Assembly (NCBI GenBank): GCA_013204125.1
Contig: JABMOP010000345.1
Location: forward strand, 1-8,915
Length of the DNA: 8,915 bases
Source: Rhodospirillales bacterium
Lineage (GTDB): Bacteria > Pseudomonadota > Alphaproteobacteria > Rhodospirillales > UBA2165
Direction of reading: 5' to 3'
Shown here: positions 1 to 6,692 of the stretch, one piece after another
Position numbering within the stretch: position 1 is the first letter of the stretch
How the letters are laid out: every line of letters begins with the position of its first letter
The notes under the pieces: generated by a model
Databases searched by the model: none
What the model was told of the DNA's origin: nothing
Seen by the model: only the letters and a program-made list of their open reading frames with translations
Position numbers and translations under genes: made by a program

Positions 1-2910
1 CAGCCGGCGCACGGCACGGTGGTCATCAACGCCGACGGCACGGTCACTTATACGCCGGACGCGAATTACAGCGGCAGCGATAGCTTCACCTACACCATAT
101 CCGATGGCCAAGGCGGGACTGCGAGCGCGACGGTTTCGCTCACCGTGACCGGCGATGCCGATAATCCGGTGGCGCTTGCCGAGAATGTGTCCGTTGCCGA
201 AGACGGCGGCTGGATCGGCTTGAACCTTACCGCCACTCTTACCGACACCGATGGGTCCGAAGCGTTGAGCGTGAACATCTCCAACGTACCAAACGGCGCC
301 CAGCTTTCCGCCGGCACCGATCTTGGCGGCGGTAATTGGGCGCTGTCTCCGGGCGATCTGTCCCTTTTGAGCATTTCACCGCCGCCCGATTTCTCGGGCG
401 ATATGAACCTCACTTTCTCGGTCACGTCGACCGAAGCGGATGGAGATTTTGCAACGGTTGATGCCGGCTTTACCGTTACCGTGACGCCGACTGGTGATGT
501 CAGCGTCAATGCGGCAGACGTGGGTGTGGCCGAAGATTCCGGCGATATCAATTTGGGTCTTTCGGCCAATTCGCTCGCCATTACCGACGCGGATGGATCT
601 GAAACCCTGCAATCCATCGAAATATCGTTTACCAATTTGCCGGCGGGCGCGGTTGTCAATAACGCCACCTTTAATCCGGCGACGGGCCTGTATTCGGTTG
701 CCACAGCGGCCGCTTTGGCGGCGGTTTCGGTCACCGCACCCGAAAACTGGAACGGCCAGTTCGGCGCGAATTTAACCGTCACCTCGAACGAAGGCTCGGC
801 TTCGCAAAACTTCAATGTCAACGTTAGCCCGGTCAATGATGCGCCGGTGGTAACAACTTCGCCGGCCTTCACGATGAACGAAGACGGCACCATCCAAATT
901 TCCGAAGCCCAGCTTCTGGCCGGCGCCTCGGATGCCGAGGGCGATCAGTTGAGCGTTGCTAATCTCACGGTCAATGGCGGCGCCGGGACGCTGACCGGTC
1001 CGGACGATAACGGCAATTATACCTATCAACCGGCGGCTGATTTCAGCGGTAATATCTCGTTTGCCTATGATGTATCCGACGGCACGACCAGCGTTCCTCA
1101 AACGGCGGCCATCTCTGTTACCGCTATCGCCGATACGCCAGATGCGAGCGCCAGTGTAACCGGGTTTCAAGAAGTTTATTCAGAAACCGCAATTCCGGTT
1201 TCTGCTGGTCTGCTGGCCCAGGCGAACAGCAGCAATGAAGTGACCATATCGGGCGTACCCGCTGGCGCCATTCTCAACGGCGGCTTCGATAACGGCGACG
1301 GCACCTGGACTTTAAGCGGCGATTTATTGGATGGGCTGGCCGTTACTGTGCCGGCCGGGTACGAAGGTAGTCTGGATCTCGGCATTACCTTGGTCAATCC
1401 GGATGCCGGTCAAACTCAGACCTTGATTGATACCGATTTCGATAATGGCCTCGGTGGGTTCACCTATCAGGACGATACGTTCGGCACCGACAATGCGCGT
1501 TACGCCAAGGGCAAATGGGACGATGACGCCGGTGATCAAAGTAGCGGGGGTGGTCACCATCGCCATGACGGCGGGCTGGAATTGAAACTGGGCGGCGCCG
1601 ATGATGACGACATCACCGACGGCATGTCCGGCGGCTTCCAACAATCCTTCACCGTCGGCGGCGACGGCGCCGGTAGCCTGACCTTCAAATTTAATATGGA
1701 TATGGACCGGCACTACGAAGAAGACGAATATTCGGATGTTCTGGTCAGCATCGACGGTCGATTGGTCGGCCTCAATGGCAACGATTATATCGTGCGCGAA
1801 CAGGGCGGTGGCGATACGGGATGGCAAACGGTGACCCTCGATCTCGGCACTTTGTCGGCGGGCGCACATACGCTGATCATCGGTGGTTACAACAACAAAT
1901 CTACCGAAAGCAGAGAAAAAACCGAGATTAAATTTGACGATCTCGTGCTCACCGTTGAAGGCGGCGAAGAAACCATCGCCAGCGAAAACGTCAGCTTCGC
2001 GCCTGATACCGCGTCGTACCTCTATGCTGTGGATCTCGCGGCCGCATTGACCGATATAGACGGCTCCGAAAGTTTGGCTATGAGCGTTGGCGGGCTGCCT
2101 GCCGGCGTTGCCTTAAGCGCCGGTATGCTTCAAGCGGATGGGAGTTGGACCTTAGAGGCGGGCGATCTCGCCGGGCTTGAAGTATCCGTGCCGAATGGAA
2201 ATGCAGCGTTCGAGATGACCTTCACCGCGACCTCCACCGATACCGGCGGCGATACCGCGGCAATCACCCGGACCTTGGATTTCTCCGATCATATGGGCGC
2301 GAGCACCGACGATGTTTTGGCCGGCACCGATGCCGCCCAAGATACGCTTTATGGCGGTGCCGGCGCCGATACGCTGACGGGCGAAGGTGGCGACGATACG
2401 CTTTATGGCGGATCCGGCGACGACATCATCAGCGGCGGTGCCGACAATGACACAATTTACGGCGGCGCCGGCATCGATACGCTTTATGGCGGATCGGGCG
2501 TTGATTATATTTCAGGCGGCGCCGGCGGTGACATCATCCATGGCGATCAAGGCAACGACGTTATTATCGGCGGCGAAGGCAACGACACGCTTTACGGCGG
2601 TGAAGGCGCGGATGAATTTGTCTTCAGCCTCGGCGATGGCCTCGACACCATCATGGATTTTGAATCCGGCGATCAAATAACCTTCGACGGCATCAGTCTC
2701 AACGATGGCGATTCTGTGGATATCGCAGCTTCCGGCAACGACGTTGTTGTTACCGTATTCGGTCAGGACGGCGCCCAAGCCAACCAGGTGACGCTGAAAG
2801 ATGCGGCGCAAGGCTTCGACGATGTGTCCCGCGAAAATATCGGCGATGGCTATTCGATCACCGATACCGGCGACGGATCGGTCACCGTGGTTGTCGATCA
2901 TGTAACTTAG
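1..2910 (+). CDS. C-terminal part of a giant RTX adhesin secreted by a type I system (5' end outside window)
   Basis: This is a large calcium-binding surface or secreted protein, probably an adhesin exported by a TolC-dependent type I secretion system. The frame is open at base 1, so the first possible start (GTG at 19) is not the real one. Numbering from that GTG: end of a cadherin-like module (1-47); Ig/cadherin-like modules at about 50-153, 155-270, 272-365 and 366-467; a lectin-like beta-sandwich at about 468-648; another Ig-like module at about 650-757; RTX glycine/aspartate nonapeptides at about 775-868 (pattern GGxGxDxLY); then a C-terminal region with the EFVF...G.DTI.DF signature and a hydrophobic, acidic tail typical of type I secretion signals. 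The motif TDxDGSExL recurs in three modules. No signal peptide is expected. A LapA-type N-terminal retention module would lie upstream and cannot be seen. The 4-bp tail overlap with the convergent TPR/ATP-grasp gene leaves no room for a terminator between them. The adhesin role is inferred from architecture. Confidence 0.93.
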   Translation, partial: QPAHGTVVINADGTVTYTPDANYSGSDSFTYTISDGQGGTASATVSLTVTGDADNPVALAENVSVAEDGGWIGLNLTATLTDTDGSEALSVNISNVPNGAQLSAGTDLGGGNWALSPGDLSLLSISPPPDFSGDMNLTFSVTSTEADGDFATVDAGFTVTVTPTGDVSVNAADVGVAEDSGDINLGLSANSLAITDADGSETLQSIEISFTNLPAGAVVNNATFNPATGLYSVATAAALAAVSVTAPENWNGQFGANLTVTSNEGSASQNFNVNVSPVNDAPVVTTSPAFTMNEDGTIQISEAQLLAGASDAEGDQLSVANLTVNGGAGTLTGPDDNGNYTYQPAADFSGNISFAYDVSDGTTSVPQTAAISVTAIADTPDASASVTGFQEVYSETAIPVSAGLLAQANSSNEVTISGVPAGAILNGGFDNGDGTWTLSGDLLDGLAVTVPAGYEGSLDLGITLVNPDAGQTQTLIDTDFDNGLGGFTYQDDTFGTDNARYAKGKWDDDAGDQSSGGGHHRHDGGLELKLGGADDDDITDGMSGGFQQSFTVGGDGAGSLTFKFNMDMDRHYEEDEYSDVLVSIDGRLVGLNGNDYIVREQGGGDTGWQTVTLDLGTLSAGAHTLIIGGYNNKSTESREKTEIKFDDLVLTVEGGEETIASENVSFAPDTASYLYAVDLAAALTDIDGSESLAMSVGGLPAGVALSAGMLQADGSWTLEAGDLAGLEVSVPNGNAAFEMTFTATSTDTGGDTAAITRTLDFSDHMGASTDDVLAGTDAAQDTLYGGAGADTLTGEGGDDTLYGGSGDDIISGGADNDTIYGGAGIDTLYGGSGVDYISGGAGGDIIHGDQGNDVIIGGEGNDTLYGGEGADEFVFSLGDGLDTIMDFESGDQITFDGISLNDGDSVDIAASGNDVVVTVFGQDGAQANQVTLKDAAQGFDDVSRENIGDGYSITDTGDGSVTVVVDHVT
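1420..1965 (+). other. Lectin-like beta-sandwich domain within the RTX adhesin
   Basis: This domain lies between two Ig-like modules (about residues 468-648 counted from base 19). It opens with DTDFDNGLGGFTYQDDTFGT and closes with a TGWQTVTLDLGTLSAGAHTL strand followed by GGYNNKSTE and FDDLVLTVE. From memory, this pattern recurs in RTX adhesins of marine bacteria and resembles jelly-roll carbohydrate-binding domains. An acidic, histidine-containing loop (KWDDDAGD, GGGHHRHDGG at about 510-519, then GADDDD) could bind metal ions. The ligand is unknown; binding to a sugar or a surface is inference. Confidence 0.6.
2341..2622 (+). repeat. RTX calcium-binding nonapeptide repeats (coding repeat)
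   Basis: About ten tandem nine-residue repeats of the form GGxGxDxLx/I are encoded here, for example LYGGAGADT, LYGGSGDDI, IYGGAGIDT and LYGGEGADE. At DNA level the 17-mer gatacgctttatggcgg occurs exactly at 2341, 2395 and 2476, and with two changes at 2584. The spacings of 54, 81 and 108 bases are all multiples of 27, or nine codons. These repeats fold into a calcium-binding parallel beta-roll outside the cell and are a hallmark of type I secretion substrates. Confidence 0.95.
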
Positions 2911-4382
2911 TCCTCGGTTGTTTTGAGACGCGCGCGGGCCAGGATCATGTCCTGGAAGGCGTCGGTTATGCGCTGGGCGGGGACCTTAAGATAAGGGAAT
3001 TCCTGGGCATGTTCGAAGCTATGGCGCATGGCTGGGTTCATTTCAAAAATTAAAAGCCGTCCATCGTCCATGACGTCGAAATCAACGCCAAAGAAATCCA
3101 GCCTCACCAGGCCCGGTAGCCGCCGAAGAGTTTCATAGGACGGATTGCCGATAAAATCGGCGGGATCATCGACGAAAGATTTCTCCAGCTCCGTCATCCA
3201 GTGGTTTTTCGACATCACCTCTTTCCGGTTAAATCCGTGCACGTTCCATACCCGGTCCACATGATGAACCACCGGATAAATTTCGCCATCGATGAAAAAA
3301 ACCCGCATTTTGCGGAAATAATCTTTGCGGAACGGGTGATCAACGAACTCGATTATATAAAATTCACCGGCGCTCGCAGCTTTGAAATAATCCTCTACCG
3401 CCTGCCGACTGTCGGCTTTCTCCGTCGATATCGCGGAATGTGTTCCCGCCCGGCGTAGGATAACCGGCAGATCCATGTCTTCGCCGGCCATGAACTCCAG
3501 CACATCCAAAGGCGCATCCGGGCGCCAATCAATACGCAGGGTCTTGGCAAAGCGGACGCCGGAAAAATCTTTCAGCCGCTGGTAATTATTGTCCCGTGCC
3601 GTTTCCAAGACGCGCGCCGGATCGTTAATCACCGGCATGTGGGGGTGGCGCGCAAGGTAGCGCGATGCGGTCTGTAGCGATTGCGCTTCCAGATCAGCAT
3701 CGGCGATACAGTTGATGACGATATCGTGGGGAGGAATGGCGTCATGGTTGGATAAGTTTTCGTCTCTGACTAAAAAATTGATGGTTGTGAAACGATCTGG
3801 GTCCCACAGGGCGTGAGACGAGAAATTTCCACCGCGCAGGCGGAGCCAGTGATCGGAATCCTGGCGCACAGCGTAATGTGCGTTTTGAACGCCGCGCAGG
3901 CGCAAGATACGAGCCTCGGATTTACCCAGGCAGTATTGGACGGTAACGGGGTTTTGGGCGATACCCGCGCTTAAGGATTTCCTGGAGAATACATGCTTCC
4001 CCATCTCCCATTGAACGGCCGACAGCGACAGATGGGCGTTGGCATCGCCGGGCACTTCCCGGACCAATTGCCGAAAAACTTTCTCCGCCCGCGCCAGATC
4101 ACCAGCGCCTATCAAAACGTCGCCAAGCTGCTTAAGAAGCGCCAGGTTATTGGGCTGTTTTTGAACGGCCTGCCAGAGGCAATAGGCGGCATCATCCAAC
4201 CTGCCCGAAGACACATATACCCGGCCCAATCCTTTCCAGCCGTCGGCATCTTCGGGATTGGCTTTTAAGTAGGAACGGTAGGCGCGCGCCGCCTCGACAA
4301 GGCGTCCAGCCCGGTGCGCCCGCCGTCCTGCGGCGGCGTCCCCGGCTGGTCTGTTTGCTTTTGTCAATCTGACTGAAACCAT
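2907..4382 (-). CDS. TPR-repeat protein fused to an ATP-grasp ligase-like domain
   Basis: This 491-residue protein has no signal peptide or membrane segment and is presumably cytoplasmic. Residues about 14-130 form three to four TPR helices (ARAYRSYLKANPEDADGWKGL, DDAAYCLWQAVQKQPNN, ARAEKVFRQLVREVPGD). Residues about 200-480 resemble ATP-grasp enzymes of the glutathione synthase/RimK type: DIVINCIADAD, then VINDPARVLETARDNNYQRL, a nucleotide-binding-like strand LPVILRRAGTHSAISTEK at about 305-322, FRKMRVFFIDGEIYP, and a C-terminal metal-binding signature RLDFFGVDFDV...IFEMNP with E447 and N449. Family knowledge suggests ATP-dependent carboxylate-amine ligation, but the substrate is unknown. 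ATG at 4382 is the first start after an in-frame TGA 12 bases upstream; its Shine-Dalgarno is weak, which suggests translation after the upstream gene. It sits 32 bp downstream of the pseudo-HD-GYP gene on the same strand, so the two probably form an operon. The domain calls are firm for TPR and good for ATP-grasp; the function is open. Confidence 0.88.
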   Translation of the reverse strand: MVSVRLTKANRPAGDAAAGRRAHRAGRLVEAARAYRSYLKANPEDADGWKGLGRVYVSSGRLDDAAYCLWQAVQKQPNNLALLKQLGDVLIGAGDLARAEKVFRQLVREVPGDANAHLSLSAVQWEMGKHVFSRKSLSAGIAQNPVTVQYCLGKSEARILRLRGVQNAHYAVRQDSDHWLRLRGGNFSSHALWDPDRFTTINFLVRDENLSNHDAIPPHDIVINCIADADLEAQSLQTASRYLARHPHMPVINDPARVLETARDNNYQRLKDFSGVRFAKTLRIDWRPDAPLDVLEFMAGEDMDLPVILRRAGTHSAISTEKADSRQAVEDYFKAASAGEFYIIEFVDHPFRKDYFRKMRVFFIDGEIYPVVHHVDRVWNVHGFNRKEVMSKNHWMTELEKSFVDDPADFIGNPSYETLRRLPGLVRLDFFGVDFDVMDDGRLLIFEMNPAMRHSFEHAQEFPYLKVPAQRITDAFQDMILARARLKTTED

Positions 4383-4414
4383 AGTATGGGATCATCCGAT
4401 CCAAATTCGCGCCG

Positions 4415-6562
4415 TTATCCACGGCGTAGGAAATGCGCCCACTTGATAGCGCCGCCGTGGTTTTCGATATGGTTCAAAAGCGCGGCGACCACGCGTCTGT
4501 CATACTGGGTGCCTGATTTTTCCAAAAGCTGCACCGTTGCTTCTTCCAGTGTCAGACCGGGACCATCATTCTTTGGAACACAAAGCTCGATAAACGCGTC
4601 GGCGACCGAAACGATCCGCGCCGTCAGCAATATGTTGGCGCCCGATAGGCCGCTTGGCCCGCTTCCGTCCATGTGTTCGGTCGATTGGCGAATGGTTTCC
4701 ACCACCGGTCCTTCGAAATCGATGCCTTCCAGTAATTTTGCGCTGGTCAGGTAGGCGCTGCCGGTTTCACCGGATTCAGAGGATATGACCGTGCCGAGAC
4801 CGCGCAGCGCACCTGCAAAAGCGGCAGTGTCCACATTCCGGCGTTCGCACTCCAATTCTTCGGCGATGGCGCGGGCGACGTCACCAATATCGGCAGAGCG
4901 GCTTTCAGAAGAAGGATCACGCTTATCGACAATGCCGGCGAGCGTCGTCACAAGTTGTTTTAGCCGGGCTTCGCTTTTCATCTGTTCGCGCGAAAAATCG
5001 GTAATATCGTCGATAATCATCAAAACGCCCGGCGGATGGTCGCGGTCACCGCGCAGCGGAATGTGGTCCGATTTTAAAACTTCCAATTCCCCGATAGCGC
5101 CCTCAAATCTTTGAACGAATGAGCGGCGGACTTGTTGCACGCTATCGCTTGCCCCCGCTGCTTCCAGATCGGCGAAATCCCTCAACACGTCCTTATTCTT
5201 TTCGGCATAGAACTTGGCCTTCACCGGCCCGATGATGGCGGCCATGGTTTTGCCCAACATGTCTTCAGGCGTCACACCCGCCGCCGCCGCTGCGGGCGCG
5301 TTCGAAAAAGTATAGGTGGTGGTGCCGTCAACGGCGACGATATGGGTGGATTGAGAATTTGTGATGACGCGCATGAATTTGGAGATGTTTTCGAACCGTT
5401 CCGACGAAATGCGAAATTTTTCAGCCGCCGCTGCGGACCTTAGGGAAGTGCCGTGGCGCCAAACGGCAATCATGGCAACGGTTACACCGACGATAATCAG
5501 CACAAAGACGATGAATATGGTTCTCAGCCGGGTTTCAATGGCCGCCATAGCTTCGGCGCGGGAAATTTTACGGACCAAAACCCACGGCACATCGGCCAAC
5601 GCCCGCGACGTCACCAAAACCTCCTCGCCCGCATAGTCGCGCTTGATGGCGAACCCGCCGGGTTTCTCGATGGCGAAAGCGGCGGCCAAATCTCCTGTAT
5701 CGAACGCCATTGACCGTTTGAGCGGCGCCGTGCCGTCGGCAAGTGGTGATAAATACTCAACCAAATTAACCTTTTTGCGCACCAAATAAGTTTCCGATGT
5801 TTTCGACGTATCGCCCGGCTGTTTCAACAAATTGAAAAATTCCTGATCGACAATGCGGACGCCGATGGCCGCGCCGATGCCTTTTGATCCGGTATCAGAC
5901 TGGATGCCGTATATGGGCAGCGCGAACCCCATGCTGGGTGCGTTTGCCGCGCCCTTGTATATATCAATCACCGCCGGCGCCCCGTCCAATGCGCTGGCGA
6001 TTGCCTTTCGGATGCCACCGGATATTTCGGGCATTTCCGGCGTTGCGACCAGTGGCTTACCATCGCGATCGGTCAGCGCCAATCCGGCTATGCCGGCGCG
6101 TTCCACGTTGGAGTTGTTTTCTTGTTGTGGCGGCCGCGGCGCAAAACCGGAACGGTCCGCCACGGCGATCAGAAGATTGCGCAAATAACCTTGCTGCGCC
6201 ACGCCGTCGGTGACTTTGGATTTATCGCCGGCCGCGTCCGATAATTCGGTCAGGTAGAGTTGCAAGGACGCGTTTTCGGTCAGTTCCGCAATGACGCCGA
6301 AGTTCTGATCCACCCAGCCGTTGATTTCTGCGGCGCGGCTGTCGGCGACGATGCCGAGCCGGATTTGCCATTCATTGAGCGCGCGCATGCGTTCGCCCTC
6401 GACAAACTGGAACGAGAAAAAAACCCCCGCCCCGATGATTGCGAGCAAGACAACGATGCCAATCGCAACCATCCGGTTGACCTTTGCCTTTGGCGTTTCT
6501 CCTTCGGCTTCCTTGTCGAGATCGGATGCATTTTCCGTATTTTGGGGCTCACCATCCGCCAT
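4415..6562 (-). CDS. Membrane sensor with Cache-like periplasmic domain, PAS domain and degenerate HD-GYP domain
   Basis: This 715-residue inner-membrane signalling protein starts at ATG 6562, preceded by the Shine-Dalgarno GGAAGGA seven bases away; the frame stays open further upstream but without a good start. Order: acidic cytoplasmic N-terminus (1-30); TM1 (about 31-54, MVAIGIVVLLAIIGAGVFF); a periplasmic region of about 290 residues resembling dCache sensors (GLALTDRDGKPL, FALPIYGI, IGAAIGVRIVDQEFF); TM2 (about 346-366); PAS with a PAC-like end (about 386-525, VLMIIDDITDF); and an HD-GYP-like domain (about 530-705). HD-GYP enzymes hydrolyse c-di-GMP using His/Asp metal ligands. Here the first ligand (GHS) is SRS with R555, HDxGK reads RGLGT (about 582), and HHE..DGSGYP reads STEHMDGSGPS (about 628-638), while ARIVSVADAF and the SGTQYDRRVV helix are kept. 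It is therefore probably not a phosphodiesterase but a receptor or scaffold. It lies divergent to the LapG-like protease gene and upstream of the TPR/ATP-grasp gene. Confidence 0.9.
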   Translation of the reverse strand: MADGEPQNTENASDLDKEAEGETPKAKVNRMVAIGIVVLLAIIGAGVFFSFQFVEGERMRALNEWQIRLGIVADSRAAEINGWVDQNFGVIAELTENASLQLYLTELSDAAGDKSKVTDGVAQQGYLRNLLIAVADRSGFAPRPPQQENNSNVERAGIAGLALTDRDGKPLVATPEMPEISGGIRKAIASALDGAPAVIDIYKGAANAPSMGFALPIYGIQSDTGSKGIGAAIGVRIVDQEFFNLLKQPGDTSKTSETYLVRKKVNLVEYLSPLADGTAPLKRSMAFDTGDLAAAFAIEKPGGFAIKRDYAGEEVLVTSRALADVPWVLVRKISRAEAMAAIETRLRTIFIVFVLIIVGVTVAMIAVWRHGTSLRSAAAAEKFRISSERFENISKFMRVITNSQSTHIVAVDGTTTYTFSNAPAAAAAGVTPEDMLGKTMAAIIGPVKAKFYAEKNKDVLRDFADLEAAGASDSVQQVRRSFVQRFEGAIGELEVLKSDHIPLRGDRDHPPGVLMIIDDITDFSREQMKSEARLKQLVTTLAGIVDKRDPSSESRSADIGDVARAIAEELECERRNVDTAAFAGALRGLGTVISSESGETGSAYLTSAKLLEGIDFEGPVVETIRQSTEHMDGSGPSGLSGANILLTARIVSVADAFIELCVPKNDGPGLTLEEATVQLLEKSGTQYDRRVVAALLNHIENHGGAIKWAHFLRRG

Positions 6563-6569
6563 ATGCGGG

Positions 6570-6576
6570 TCCTTCC
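6570..6576 (-). promoter_or_regulatory. Shine-Dalgarno sequence fixing the start of the pseudo-HD-GYP gene
   Basis: On the minus strand GGAAGGA lies seven bases before ATG 6562. It supports this start over a TTG at 6709, which would add 49 residues covering the whole divergent intergenic region and overlap the protease gene. Confidence 0.75.
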
Positions 6577-6630
6577 AGAAATCGCGCCTGTTTAGAGTTT
6601 CCCCGAGTTTGTGGTACTTTAGAATAATGC

Positions 6631-6660
6631 CCAGGCCTTTCAAAGGAGAATAGGCCTTGG
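6631..6660. repeat. Nested palindromic element in the divergent intergenic region
   Basis: The heptamer AGGCCTT occurs at 6633-6639 and again at 6652-6658, 19 bases apart, close to two helical turns. Because AGGCCT is self-complementary, the two copies can also pair as an imperfect inverted repeat (CCAGGCCT with AGGCCTTGG, one bulge). Between them lies the perfect small palindrome CCTTTcAAAGG at 6636-6646, followed by the SD-like AAAGGAG at 6642-6648, which is too far (44 bases) from the 6693 start to serve it. It could be a transcription factor operator or an mRNA hairpin; neither is shown. Confidence 0.4.
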
Positions 6661-6692
6661 CGCATTGATCATTTACTAACAGAAATCCGGCG

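Larger units (their letters stand above)
6563..6692. promoter_or_regulatory. Divergent intergenic region, presumed promoters for both flanking genes
   Basis: These 130 bases separate the start of the membrane sensor gene (minus) from the start of the LapG-like gene (plus), so promoters for both directions must lie here or inside the flanking genes. The stretch is more AT-rich than its neighbours. I could not find a convincing -35/-10 pair with 16-18 base spacing in either direction. The palindromic element at 6631-6660 sits in the middle and is the best candidate for shared control. Confidence 0.45.

Noticed and set aside
90..893. 267-codon open frame antisense to the adhesin
   Set aside because: Its product has no recognisable domain and it mirrors the codon pattern of the real adhesin gene, which is typical of shadow frames in GC-rich DNA.
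2341..2622. CRISPR-like or satellite repeat
   Set aside because: The near-identical 17-mers recur at multiples of 27 bases in frame and encode RTX nonapeptides, so they are coding repeats.
6642..6668. Leader mini-ORF (AAAGGAG then TTG GCG CAT TGA) before the protease gene
   Set aside because: A three-codon TTG-started frame is easily found by chance and shows no attenuator features.
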